64,000 bases of DNA from Rhizorhapis sp036570425 (GTDB lineage Bacteria; Pseudomonadota; Alphaproteobacteria; Sphingomonadales; Sphingomonadaceae). How positions within the stretch are numbered: position 1 is the first letter of the stretch; every line of letters starts with the position of its first letter. A model generated the notes under the pieces. It saw only the letters and a program-made list of their open reading frames with translations. It did no database searches and was not told the DNA's origin. Shown piece after piece: positions 36,601 through 44,722 of the stretch. The stretch is taken from assembly GCA_036570425.1 (NCBI GenBank), contig DATCYF010000002.1, positions 28,996 to 92,995 of the forward strand. Reading direction: 5' to 3'. The position numbers and the translations under genes are program-made.

Positions 36601-37873
36601 CGCACTTGAACCTATCCGCAGTCTCGGTCGCCGAATCCAGCAGCGCGGCGGCGGCTCGGCGATCGCGGACTGCCTCGACCGTGTCGAAAAGCGGGAAGGA
36701 CGCCGCGTCTAACGGCGTGCCCGAAGCAACGACGCCGCGAAGATCAGCCGGCACGTTATGCGTGATCAGGGCCATCGCCACGGCCTGCCGTGCCGCCGGC
36801 GCGTCCTCGAAATCATCCTCGGTCAGGGTCTGCGCGCCCGCATAGGCATCATCCCAACGCTGGGCCTGCATGAGCGAGGTAAGCAAGATGTGCTTTCCGT
36901 CAGCATCGAGCAGGTCGAGCCCAATTCCGGCGTTATCGGCCCATGCCGCCATTCCCTCAGGCCCGTCGCGATTGAGCACGATCTGAAGTGCCGCTGTCCG
37001 CTTTGCTGGAGAATCGATGGGCGCCAGCACCGCCAGGCCGCCTTCTGCGTCGGACCGCGCCTGCAAGAACGCCCGCGCGATCGCCGCAATCTCGCTACTC
37101 TCGAGCGCGGTCGCAGCACCCAACAGGCCTTCGGCAACCGAGACGTCGTCGTCGCGTGCAAGATACCGTGCGCAATTTGCCAGCGCGACCGCGCGAACCG
37201 AGGCGGACGCGCGCGCCAGGTCGCCCGTTTGAATCCGATTTGCGAGGCGGAGCGCGTCGGCTTTGTGGCTGCTGCCTTCAAAGAAGCGGCTGCGCTTCAT
37301 CCTTCCCAGTTCGCTTCTGATATGGGCATCGAGAAGATCTATCGGGATGGGTGCCGTCGCGTCGGCGATCTGGCTGGTGACACCGCCGATGGCTTCCATC
37401 ACCAGCCGGTCGCCGACCGTCAGGTCGCGCGTGATGCTGAGCGCCACAAAGGCCACGGCATATTCGAACGCCATGTACCCTTGGCCTGGCCCATCGGCCT
37501 CGGGATATTCGGCGTAGAACGCCGCTGCCTCGTCAGCTTCATTCTGTATCGAGTCGCCTCGGATCAGCGCTCGAACGGCAGCCTTGACTAGGCCCTCGAT
37601 CTTCTCGGTAGACACCCATTGCGCCGTTGGCGCTTCATCAAAAAAGGCGGGGCGCCCGGAGATTTTGCCCTTGAGATAGTCGAGCAGCGCCTTTTCCGGC
37701 TTATTGGCATTTCGGGCGAGGACGTCGAGGGCAGCCGACATCTCGGCATCGATACCGGTAAACGCGATCAATTTTTCATCAGCGCCGCGCAGCTTGTATT
37801 CCCGTCCTACTGCCTTGATCAGCGGTGCCGCGGCGGCTGTGATCAGCTTCAAGGGATCGATTGGAATGGTCAT
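33689..37873 (-). CDS. 1394-aa helical-repeat protein with PIN-like nuclease regions
   Basis: Residues about 200-850 are TPR-like helical repeats. The C-terminal part shows PIN-domain features: IALDGSSLIILASLDLIELV (887-906) resembles the first PIN strand with its acidic residue, and a second, fuller set is ELYLDDLSVSYLNTAGVLDKI (1064-1084), an SQHQVDEANAL segment with E1100, and DAIVSDDRYMNR (1161-1172). PIN domains are metal-dependent RNases. The N-terminal 180 residues are unassigned. It is the first gene of a coupled pair with the 639-aa gene. No clear ribosome site precedes the ATG. An abortive-infection-type defence role is inferred from architecture and neighbours. Confidence 0.62.
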   Translation of the reverse strand: MTIPIDPLKLITAAAAPLIKAVGREYKLRGADEKLIAFTGIDAEMSAALDVLARNANKPEKALLDYLKGKISGRPAFFDEAPTAQWVSTEKIEGLVKAAVRALIRGDSIQNEADEAAAFYAEYPEADGPGQGYMAFEYAVAFVALSITRDLTVGDRLVMEAIGGVTSQIADATAPIPIDLLDAHIRSELGRMKRSRFFEGSSHKADALRLANRIQTGDLARASASVRAVALANCARYLARDDDVSVAEGLLGAATALESSEIAAIARAFLQARSDAEGGLAVLAPIDSPAKRTAALQIVLNRDGPEGMAAWADNAGIGLDLLDADGKHILLTSLMQAQRWDDAYAGAQTLTEDDFEDAPAARQAVAMALITHNVPADLRGVVASGTPLDAASFPLFDTVEAVRDRRAAAALLDSATETADRFKCDRAARAFENLALWLRLRDTDTRAEAREALESKLGADDPIAWVPLGLAFGISLDLSAVERALTRADTLNPQGDVEMALARLALANGQATAANAADYLQKHMRVMLAHLNRPGILDIEIKMLTSADRLDQAQRRLDEADGIDDGERAKLQAIIATGATGPSIADLEAAYAVSPVTANLAQLVLAMSRQGYSERFFELARLLVTTTKARHDAESIVQFLLRHDRTDDVATVLGDVPELIETSPLLRSAQAWTAYRAGDIAQATAVLTGLRAERDVADDRALLTNILITSGRWPDLSVHVEDEWSKRDSRTAEELLLTAQLAAQIGSSRVAGLIALAAEKAPADPEVLIGCYMLSTQQGLENADHVHQWFAMAANLSGDDGPVQSADIEQLIDQAPDWDKRVSEAWDKLKAGDIPRYVAAKLLRRPSLELLLPPMLANRDEPDPRRRSVIPAYSGVRGSPDLKANSIALDGSSLIILASLDLIELVTARWIVTIAHSTLGWLFGERQRLAFHQPSRIAFAHRMSRALSAGRMLRFTPSTPVDEKLVDIVGRSLAAMLGEAQSQPGDEAQRIVVRSAPVQKVGSFRGEGVDLARFADHLVSCLAVIDKLVEAGQLTLEEEQRARAYLEANEMRWVTEIAIEDGAELYLDDLSVSYLNTAGVLDKIAAAGLKVFVSQHQVDEANALIGLESQATAIEAVIERLRAPLAAGIASGTVKLAASGDTDELKAHPDMSVIELAGHVDAIVSDDRYMNRHANIDSDNGASPVWTSLDLLAALRADNAISEDEHRCYLTTLRRSGLLLIPATAEELAELVARSRLKDGEMLETGELRAFRENLMMIQMRSWLRLPAEAEWLQRLTSVLVDTIGLQWNDTIADDLARARSRWLLARADMRNWSGMITDHDGSAMATYGLAIPVNSLLINRPQIEFSARDRFDSWMREELLEPLKHTEPRIYAWLIDHVRQFILMFAEDAIGDD

Positions 37874-38147
37874 AGGCCGGCGCGTCCGACCAAAGCGGCT
37901 GAACTCGGCACATGATGCCGCACCGGCGATCGGCTATCGGATAGTCCTCTCGTGGGTTGTTGCCTTGCTAGTCTCACTCAATCGTTCTGCTTATGCGTTG
38001 TCATGACTATTGATCGGCATAGCTAGCGTGTTTGAGCCTTCATTGCCACGTGAACTGCCACCAGTTGGCCATGGGAATCGCGCTTGACAGACGCGGAGAG
38101 AATGACGGCGTCCTCAAAGTGGAAATTGTTTCTAGCCTTTCCGGCCG

Positions 38148-38978
38148 CTAGCGAAGCGCGACCAGCCTGTCCCCATCTATCTCCGCCGGTATCGGCTCGT
38201 CGATGATGGTCAGAATTTGGGGGTCGCAATGGTCATCCGCCATCAGAGCGGTCTCGAATATGGGAACGCTCGTCGTGAGCGGCTTTGGAGTGTCGCTGAC
38301 CGGTATCTCGGCCTTGATTCGCAGAAAGCCGAATTCTTCCGACGCGGCCAACCTGAGTTGCGCCATTTTGCCGTCAGCCATCTTTAACCGCGCACCATGC
38401 ATGATGTTCAGCGCGTAAAGGCTGATGAAACTCGAGACTGATTCGAAGCTGGACCTGCTTTCCTCCGCCAGCGCCCCTTCTGCTATCAGCAACTCCACAA
38501 AGTCGCTCAACAGCGTTTTGTCGTCAAAAACGAACTGCCACATCTTGCTGAGACCGAACACTTTCAGCACTTGAGACTCGCGCTCTTTGAGCGGCTTGCC
38601 CGCGCCGAACTTCGTGATCGCCTTGTTGAACGACTGTTCCGCCGTTTGACGCGAGATGCCGAACCTCTCCTTGATCCGTTCGTCTGGCATGATCCTGAAG
38701 TTTGCGCGCCCGGCCTCTTTCAAGTGATCAGTGGTCAGTTTGGTTAGGTTAAACTGCTGATGCCACAGTCTGGCGCTAGTTAGGATGTCGTTGGCGCGCG
38801 TCAGGCTGATTCCCTTATCTCGCTCGTGACGGTGAGCGGCGAAATGCCCGATCTCCTGGACGGTGGCCCGCCCTGGCTGGTGCATGCGGAGATCGGAGAA
38901 AAGATTGTGAAGGTCGGCAACCTTGCGCTCGCCACGGATAAGTCGCGCGACGCGCCTCTTGTGATCTTCTTGGAGCAT
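38148..38978 (-). CDS. Unrecognised 276-aa protein with an HTH-like segment
   Basis: No family recognised. It starts MLQEDHKRRVARLIRGERKV, has a helical N-terminal half and a segment KERFGISRQTAEQSFNKAI (about residues 103-121) that could be a helix-turn-helix. The C-terminal third is beta-rich and may be a sensing domain. It lies alone between the PIN/TPR pair and the plus-strand HEPN-like pair, so it could be a regulator of either; this is a guess from position. Confidence 0.5.
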   Translation of the reverse strand: MLQEDHKRRVARLIRGERKVADLHNLFSDLRMHQPGRATVQEIGHFAAHRHERDKGISLTRANDILTSARLWHQQFNLTKLTTDHLKEAGRANFRIMPDERIKERFGISRQTAEQSFNKAITKFGAGKPLKERESQVLKVFGLSKMWQFVFDDKTLLSDFVELLIAEGALAEESRSSFESVSSFISLYALNIMHGARLKMADGKMAQLRLAASEEFGFLRIKAEIPVSDTPKPLTTSVPIFETALMADDHCDPQILTIIDEPIPAEIDGDRLVALR

Positions 38979-39129
38979 GGCAAATCCCGCTTTTTCTCCG
39001 AATGTGCGCCCGCCAATCTAAGAGCAGAACTTTCCTTGATGTTGTTCTATTTTTTCTCCTTCTTCGTTCAGGTCGGCTCGACGACCATGCGCGTTGCGCC
39101 CGATCAACGTGTGGGAGATTTGTAGAACT

Positions 39130-39762
39130 ATGACAACGCAAGTGCCGTCTGATAACGTACGGGCCGGATTGGCAAAAATTCGCGGCGCGCTCGACTGGAT
39201 CGACAGTAAGCTTCCCGGCGTGAAGATCGATGGCGACCACCGCCATCGCATTCCGGCTCAGCTCTATGATCTGGCGCTCGAACATGCCGCGAGCATTCTC
39301 CACCTCATCGATACGTGCCGATACGCCAGTGCCTTCGCGCTGGTGCGCTGCGAATTCGAATGCTTCGTTCGAGGGGCGTGGATTCACCACCGCGCGACCG
39401 ACGAGGAGATCGAGCAATTCGTGGAAAAGGACGAGATCAAGCCCAAGATATGGCAGCTCATCGAGGCGCTGGAACAGCATCCGCCGTTCGAAGACAAGCT
39501 CCTGTCGAACGTTAAGGAAAAGGCTTGGACGCCGATGAACGGCTATACGCACGGCGGCATCCACCAAGTGAGCCGCCGGCTCGTAGGCGATTTCATCGAG
39601 CCTGCATTTGAAGACGAATCTCTGCTGGAGGTCATTCAGTTTGCAGGCATCATGGGCTTGATCGCGTTCGGGGAAATCGCTGCGATGGCTGAGCGCGAGG
39701 ACCTTGTCGCCGAAGCGCAGGCGATGATGGACAGCGGCGCAGTTCAGGTGCTCCACGCCTGA
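39130..39762 (+). CDS. DUF6988-like protein
   Basis: A 210-aa mainly helical protein. The segment IDTCRYASAFALVRCEFECFVRGAWIHHRATDEEIEQF and a later MNGYTHGGIHQVSRR resemble DUF6988 proteins, whose function is unknown and which occur in mobile or defence-rich regions. I took the ATG at 39130; the frame is open 36 nt further upstream. It lies 26 nt before the HEPN-like gene on the same strand, so the two are probably co-transcribed. Confidence 0.58.
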   Translation: MTTQVPSDNVRAGLAKIRGALDWIDSKLPGVKIDGDHRHRIPAQLYDLALEHAASILHLIDTCRYASAFALVRCEFECFVRGAWIHHRATDEEIEQFVEKDEIKPKIWQLIEALEQHPPFEDKLLSNVKEKAWTPMNGYTHGGIHQVSRRLVGDFIEPAFEDESLLEVIQFAGIMGLIAFGEIAAMAEREDLVAEAQAMMDSGAVQVLHA

Positions 39763-39788
39763 TCGATCAAAGAATAGCCACTCGCACA

Positions 39789-40400
39789 ATGGCGCCGGAC
39801 TGCCTAGATGCTAGCGCCATGCCAAAAGAACATGCATCATCCGAAACGATCGAGGAAGGCCTGCGGCAAGATGTCCTTTGGCTGCTGATCACAGTCTACT
39901 CATATGTGACTCGTCGGCGGTTCGAGGGCCTCGGGAAAATGTCCCGTGAGGCGTTCGTGGTGGACTGCATCCTTCTGGAAAGCGCAGCGAGAGATATCGT
40001 GGGCCGCCTGACTGCGCTCGACGATGACACCAAAAACAATCGGTCATTCCAGACGCTGTTCGCGGCCTTGAAGCGCGAAGGGCTGGATTCCAAGCGCACC
40101 AAGGATCTCGATGCGAAGATCAAGGAGTACCGCAAGCTGGTAAACGATCTTAAAGTCTCGCATCGCAACCGCTATATCGCCCATGTAAACACGGATGTGG
40201 CAGTGGTTCCTCGCGTGCTGGACGATCCGGTGCCTTTCGAGGAAACTGCCTCGCTGGCAGTGAATCTTCTTGACGACATCATCGGGCGTAGGATCGGCTA
40301 CACGTTCAAAATGGCTTCTGATCTCAAGGTCGATCTCCGCAAGGCTCTATCGGACAACCCGGAGGACTGCGAAGACCGAAGTTCGCTTGCTCGGCCCTGA
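39789..40400 (+). CDS. HEPN/AbiU2-like protein
   Basis: A 203-aa helical protein with VSHRNRYIAHVNTDVAV near residue 120. The RNRYIAH stretch fits the R-x(4-6)-H motif of HEPN RNases, and the context resembles AbiU2-type HEPN proteins. HEPN domains often act as toxins or abortive-infection effectors. The adjacent upstream DUF6988-like gene could be its partner. Either the ATG at 39789 or 39819 could be used; neither has a good ribosome site. It is the last gene before the relaxase block. Confidence 0.58.
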   Translation: MAPDCLDASAMPKEHASSETIEEGLRQDVLWLLITVYSYVTRRRFEGLGKMSREAFVVDCILLESAARDIVGRLTALDDDTKNNRSFQTLFAALKREGLDSKRTKDLDAKIKEYRKLVNDLKVSHRNRYIAHVNTDVAVVPRVLDDPVPFEETASLAVNLLDDIIGRRIGYTFKMASDLKVDLRKALSDNPEDCEDRSSLARP

Positions 40401-40595
40401 TAGACGCGAGCATGGGATCAGGAAGTGGGTTGCGCCGCTGAGCGTCCACTTCTGGACGCGGTAATCGAGACGTCAAGGGGCTGAGATAATGGCGCGAAGC
40501 TGACGCGCTGGCTCACCGGTCAGAGCGTCCGCTATCCCAATTGGCACTCCTGATAGGAGACGTTCCGGAATGTCCAACCTACCCGCCATTCCCCT

Positions 40596-42563
40596 TCACG
40601 AAATCGACGGCCCGCGCTGACGGCCGATGGTCCAATTGATGCTGTCGCCGCGCATAATGCCCAACACTTGCTTGTCCAGATGCCGATCTAACACCGGCCG
40701 CCACGGCACCAGCGTAAATTCCCGGCTTTTTTCGATCAGGGCATAGCGTCCCGAAGCCAGCTCCACCGGGCGGCGATACACGCCCTCGATGCGCTCGCCC
40801 GGTCTGGCTTCGGTATAGGCCAGGCCCAGCTCGCGCGATAGCTGCCCGGCAACGCGGTTCATTTCACGCTGTCGGAGCGTGGCGAGAAGATTCGCGCGGT
40901 AGATCATGCGGCCCTGTTCCTCCTGCGCCAGCCCTTCCGCCATCAGCCATTGCTGGCGCTGGACCAGTGCCGCACGCGCTTCCCTCCCGAACCCGGCATC
41001 GCGCAGCGGTTCGGGAGGGGGGGCGACAAGTTCCCGATCCAGCCAGGTCGCGCCATCTGTTGCGACTTGCCGGTCGAGAGGGATTGCGGACAGCGTATCG
41101 ACGATGAACGGAGCGGCCCTCGCCCGATGCGCTTCGAACGCCGCGGCCCGCTCGACATGGTCGGGCGCGATGCTCCATGTCCCGTCCACATCACGCTCAA
41201 CGCTTCGCATCGCCCGGCGCATCGCTTCCAGGCGCCGGACATGGGTTTCTGCGAAGGTCTGGGTCGCTGCGGAATCATGGCGCAAATGGATGTCCACGCT
41301 GTAGCGCCCGTCACTAGTCGCCGCGATCTCCGCCACGGTGCGATCGACGGCGCGGGCCTCGGTCGGCTTCGGCGCGATCCGGACGATGGCGTTTTCCGGA
41401 ATGACCCCGGTCGCATCACCCCTGCCGATATCGACATAATGACTGCGCCCATCGGTAGCGTCGACAATCAGATAGTGGCGGTCATTCGCCTCATCGGACA
41501 GGCCGCGCTCGACGACACGTCCGACGATCGGCGTCATCTGTGCCGGTTCGGCGATGGCATAGTCGGCCGCCGCGCGCTGAAGGCCATGCTCGGTAAAGGC
41601 GCGCTGCATGGTCCGGATGATGTCGCCGCGCTCACCCATGCGGCGAAGCGTATCGTCCATGCCTTCGGCAAGCTGCCAGCGCCCCGGTTCGACCTCGTCG
41701 GCAAGGCCAAGGTGCCCGAGTTTCTGCAATCGGCCCGCGCGCAAGGATTGGTGGAAAGGATCGCGATCCGTCACGGCCACGATGCGGTCGTCGTCCATGG
41801 TGCGCAGCAAGCGCCGGTCGATGCTGGTCAGTCGTTCCTGCTCGATCTCATGTGCCAGGCGGTTTTCGATTTCGATATCGGTGCGCGGCCCAAGGTCGAG
41901 CGAGACCAGTTCGGCGGCACGTTCGCGAAGGCCCTGTGTCAGATATTCGCGGCCGATGACGAGATCCCTGCCCTGCTCGTCCTTCCCCCGAATGACGATG
42001 TGGGTGTGGGGATGGCACGTGTTGAAATGATCGACCGCGACCCAGTCGAGCTTCGTGCCCAAGTCCTGCTCCATCTGCGCCATCAGCCGGCGCGTGAGCG
42101 GCTTCAGATCGTCATATTGTTCACCGTCCTCCGGTGAGACGATGAAGCGGAACTGGTGACGGTCATTTACCTGCCGCTCAATGAATGCCTTGCCGTCCGC
42201 CCGATCGTTCTCGGCCGAGTAGAGCTGACCGCGTTCACCATCGCGGGTGACGCCGTCGCGCTGGATGTAACGCAGATGCGCGCGGGCCGCGCCCAGCCCC
42301 TTGGCTTTGTCGAACCGGACGATCCGCGACTTCACCATGACGCGGCGGTGGCGCCAGGTGGCGAACCGGTCGCGGCTCGCAAGCTGCCGGCCTGCGACAT
42401 TGCCCCGCGCGATGCGGCTGCCGGTAAAGGCGCGGGTGATGCGGCGTGCTCCGCCCGCCAAGGTGCGCGCCTGAAGCACCCGCTGAAGATAGGTGCGCGC
42501 TTTCCTGCCACCGGCATTGCGCGGCTTGCCAAGCCTAGGTGTGAAATCGTCCTCGTCGCTCAT
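40596..42563 (-). CDS. Relaxase / mobilization nuclease with DUF3363
   Basis: The enzyme that nicks oriT and leads the strand into the recipient. The 655-aa product has AHLRYIQRDG (about 95-104) and the metal-binding three-His motif in NTCHPHTHIVIRG (H184, H186, H188), followed by the long DUF3363 C-terminal region, the family typical of alphaproteobacterial ICEs. A very basic N-terminus (20-90) should bind DNA. Distance to the trb block is about 14 kb because of the defence-like insert. The reader should look for oriT upstream, at about 42.6-43.2 kb. Confidence 0.92.
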   Translation of the reverse strand: MSDEDDFTPRLGKPRNAGGRKARTYLQRVLQARTLAGGARRITRAFTGSRIARGNVAGRQLASRDRFATWRHRRVMVKSRIVRFDKAKGLGAARAHLRYIQRDGVTRDGERGQLYSAENDRADGKAFIERQVNDRHQFRFIVSPEDGEQYDDLKPLTRRLMAQMEQDLGTKLDWVAVDHFNTCHPHTHIVIRGKDEQGRDLVIGREYLTQGLRERAAELVSLDLGPRTDIEIENRLAHEIEQERLTSIDRRLLRTMDDDRIVAVTDRDPFHQSLRAGRLQKLGHLGLADEVEPGRWQLAEGMDDTLRRMGERGDIIRTMQRAFTEHGLQRAAADYAIAEPAQMTPIVGRVVERGLSDEANDRHYLIVDATDGRSHYVDIGRGDATGVIPENAIVRIAPKPTEARAVDRTVAEIAATSDGRYSVDIHLRHDSAATQTFAETHVRRLEAMRRAMRSVERDVDGTWSIAPDHVERAAAFEAHRARAAPFIVDTLSAIPLDRQVATDGATWLDRELVAPPPEPLRDAGFGREARAALVQRQQWLMAEGLAQEEQGRMIYRANLLATLRQREMNRVAGQLSRELGLAYTEARPGERIEGVYRRPVELASGRYALIEKSREFTLVPWRPVLDRHLDKQVLGIMRGDSINWTIGRQRGPSIS

Positions 42564-42885
42564 CGCAGCGGCTCGCGTGATGCGGAGATGGTGGTGGAAT
42601 GCGAAGGCTGCGCCAGGAGCCCCGACCAGATCAACGAGTCTCGCTCGCTCGCCTGTGAAATCAACGGCTTAGCCGCACCCTGCCTCTCCGCACCTGCCAC
42701 CTGTCTCGTGAAAAAACGATGTGCAGACAATGGCTTGGACTCGCTCGAGAGACCGAGCTTTAATCTTGCACTACCGCGCCCTTCCCCCTCAAAACGCCCG
42801 AACCCACATAAATCCGCCATTCGCAACCAGGCAGAGAGCGCAAACCGTCTCCCAGCGATGCCGACCCCACCTTCATAGCGGACGA
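42564..42885. other. Non-coding stretch upstream of the relaxase
   Basis: About 320 nt with no supported gene; open frames on both strands have no ribosome site or recognisable protein. It lies immediately upstream of the relaxase start and may hold its promoter. I see no strong inverted repeat within it. Confidence 0.35.
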
Positions 42886-43035
42886 TCAATCCGGCCATGG
42901 ATCGATCGTCGCTTCCAGTTCCGCAGCTTTCGAAAGCGCCATCTGCAACTCCGCTTCGATCTGGCGAAGTTCGACCGGATCGGTGATGCAGCGAAGCTCG
43001 GCGCGCAGTTCCTCGATATGTTGTTCGACTGTCAT
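42886..43035 (-). CDS. 49-aa helical protein upstream of the relaxase
   Basis: Short acidic protein (MTVEQHIEELRAELRCITDP...) predicted to be almost entirely alpha-helical, like small relaxosome or TraJ-like accessory proteins, though no family can be named. The ATG at 43035 has a strong GGAGG 5 nt upstream, and that ribosome site lies in the 3' arm of an 8-bp hairpin (43041-43064), so translation may be controlled. Confidence 0.6.
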   Translation of the reverse strand: MTVEQHIEELRAELRCITDPVELRQIEAELQMALSKAAELEATIDPWPD

Positions 43036-43040
43036 GATTT

Positions 43041-43064
43041 CCTCCGTCATGTGAAAGACGGAGG
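43041..43064 (-). promoter_or_regulatory. Hairpin sequestering the ribosome site of the 49-aa gene
   Basis: In the minus-strand transcript CCTCCGTC pairs perfectly with GACGGAGG across an 8-nt loop; the second arm contains the GGAGG ribosome site of the gene starting at 43035. Base pairing is seen directly; translational repression is inferred. Confidence 0.5.
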
Positions 43065-43132
43065 GCGGCGCCCGGTAGGGAGTGAACCGGGTCAAGGACC
43101 GCGTAGCGGCCGCGCCAGCGGCGATGGGGGTG

Positions 43133-43156
43133 CCGATTTTGCGGCAGCAAAATTGG
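43133..43156. repeat. Inverted repeat, possible oriT element
   Basis: CCGATTTTGC (43133-43142) and GCAAAATTGG (43147-43156) form a 10-bp stem (one G-T) with a 4-nt loop. It sits in a non-coding gap between the 49-aa gene and the transglycosylase, about 570 nt upstream of the relaxase. Such repeats often lie beside nic sites, but I see no convincing nic consensus, so the oriT call is tentative. Confidence 0.35.
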
Positions 43157-43221
43157 GGGAACCATCGTCCTTGAGGCGGTTCGATCCATGCCGGATACTG
43201 GGTGGAATTGAGCGGACAACC

Positions 43222-43956
43222 CTACTTCCTTTCGCGCGATGACGATGGTTTCGGTTCAGTCGGTGGCGGGTTCAACGGCACGAACAGGCCGCCCGATGCC
43301 GGTTGTTCGATGATGGAATCTGTCCGGGCGGGAGCCGGTTCAGGTTCCTTCCGCGCCGCATTTTCGGCGCCGCCGAGCGGAAAAAACAGCCGCGTTCCCG
43401 ACAGGACCGCAGGCGGCATCGAGGGCGTCGCCGGCACCTTGGCAAGCTGCGCGATGTAGTCCCGCGTTTCGGCGGGAAGCGCCTGGCCGGTGCGCAGATG
43501 GCGCTCGTAGCGTGCCGGTCCGGCATTGTAGGCGGCGAACAATCCGGGATAGCCGAAGCGGTCATACATGGCGCGCAGATAGGCCGCACCCGCAAGGATA
43601 TTGTCGCGCGGATCATATGGATCGCCACCCAGACCATGTTGCCGACGCATTGCCGCCCAGGTGCCGGGCATGAGCTGCATCAGTCCCATCGCGCCAGCCC
43701 GGCTGGTGATCGGATGGCCATGCAAATGGGTCAGCCCGGCGCTTTCGGCCTGCATGACGGCGGCGATCCAGCCTTGCGGAATCCCGAAACGGCGCGAGGC
43801 TTCGGCGATATAGGGCCGCCAGCGCTCGACCGCCGGTGCGGCATGGAAACCCGGTTGCGACACGTCTGGCGCATCTGGGGTCTGGGCCACGGCAGGCATA
43901 GCGAGCACCATCGACGCCGCCAGCACGGACGAAACGAGACGGCTCAGCGCAGCCAT
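43222..43956 (-). CDS. Lytic transglycosylase (VirB1-like, SLT domain)
   Basis: Periplasmic enzyme that opens peptidoglycan for the transfer channel. The 244-aa product has a signal peptide (cleavage near AVAQ, residue 25) and an SLT domain with catalytic E71 in MQAESAG, then AGAMGLMQLMPGTW and AYNAGPARYERH. A Pro-rich tail of about 60 residues follows. Its start overlaps the traF stop by 13 nt, linking it to the transfer genes rather than cell-wall housekeeping. Confidence 0.92.
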   Translation of the reverse strand: MAALSRLVSSVLAASMVLAMPAVAQTPDAPDVSQPGFHAAPAVERWRPYIAEASRRFGIPQGWIAAVMQAESAGLTHLHGHPITSRAGAMGLMQLMPGTWAAMRRQHGLGGDPYDPRDNILAGAAYLRAMYDRFGYPGLFAAYNAGPARYERHLRTGQALPAETRDYIAQLAKVPATPSMPPAVLSGTRLFFPLGGAENAARKEPEPAPARTDSIIEQPASGGLFVPLNPPPTEPKPSSSRERK

Positions 43957-44513
43957 AATGGTGTCGCCTTGCCGATCACGCTTGTCTCATCGACCGGCCC
44001 GAAATAGCGGCCATCGAATGAATCCCGATGATCCATCAGCAGGAACAGCTGCCCCTCACGCAGGCGTTCGCAGCCATGCCACCAGGGCAGCGGACGACCC
44101 TGCCGATCCACCTCCTTTCGCGTCGCCGACAAACGCCCGTCGATAAAAATGGCCGAACCCAGCGCGCAAACCTTGCTCCCGTCACGCGCGACGACACGCT
44201 TCAGAAGGGGCACATTGGCGGGCAGATAATGGCGTCTGGCGGCAAGCTGGCGAACGCTGTCCGGGGTTCGCACCAGCACCATGTCGCCGCGATCGATGCG
44301 CGCACCGGGATCGATGCGCCAGAAGCCGGTCGGCGCGCTGGCGGAGGCATTCCAGACGAGACGCGGTGCGGGATTAACCGCGAAATCGAGCGCGACTGAT
44401 GCTCCGAGCAAGACGAGGCCGACAACACCCGCAAGTAGGCTGGAACTGCGGCGACGCGGGCGTCCGGCGCGCGGCGGCTGCCATTCGAGCAGCTGCCGAG
44501 GCGGTCGGGTCAT
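43944..44513 (-). CDS. traF: TraF-type S26 signal peptidase (pilin-processing)
   Basis: Membrane serine peptidase that in IncP systems trims and cyclises the TrbC pilin. The 189-aa product has one N-terminal membrane helix (about 27-44), the catalytic Ser motif NASASAPTGFWR (S59) and the general-base Lys in LLKRVVA (K105), followed by the family's GRPLPWWHGC and FGPVDETSVIG. I used the ATG at 44513 (MTRPPRQLLEWQ), which overlaps the preceding HTH gene (ATGA); the longer frame lies in that gene. Confidence 0.9.
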   Translation of the reverse strand: MTRPPRQLLEWQPPRAGRPRRRSSSLLAGVVGLVLLGASVALDFAVNPAPRLVWNASASAPTGFWRIDPGARIDRGDMVLVRTPDSVRQLAARRHYLPANVPLLKRVVARDGSKVCALGSAIFIDGRLSATRKEVDRQGRPLPWWHGCERLREGQLFLLMDHRDSFDGRYFGPVDETSVIGKATPLWLR

Positions 44514-44722
44514 TGCGATGTCCTCGTCTTCGCGCGTCCGGCCGACCAGCTTTCGAGGTCGGCGATATGGTAGCGCACGACGCCGCCATGCTTGCGATAG
44601 CGCGGGCCACGGCCGCGAACGCGCATCTTCTCGAGCGTGCGTGCGGACAGGCTCAGCCATGCGGCCGCCTGCTTGGTGTTCAGGAATGGGCTTCGCGCCC
44701 GTGCCTCTCTCGCATCGTCCAT
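44510..44722 (-). CDS. Small HTH (AlpA/MerR-type) DNA-binding protein
   Basis: A 70-aa protein with an excisionase/AlpA-like winged HTH: FLNTKQAAAWLSLSARTLEKM then the wing RYRKHGGVVRYHIADLESW. The ATG at 44722 leaves a 4-nt overlap with traF. Proteins of this class regulate transfer or integrase genes in such ICEs; the target is not visible. It is distinct from the xis product at 13966-14310. Confidence 0.75.
   Translation of the reverse strand: MDDAREARARSPFLNTKQAAAWLSLSARTLEKMRVRGRGPRYRKHGGVVRYHIADLESWSAGRAKTRTSQ

Noticed and set aside
42156..42878. Plus-strand open frame of 240 codons upstream of the relaxase
   Set aside because: Mostly antisense to the relaxase gene; no ribosome site and no recognisable domain.
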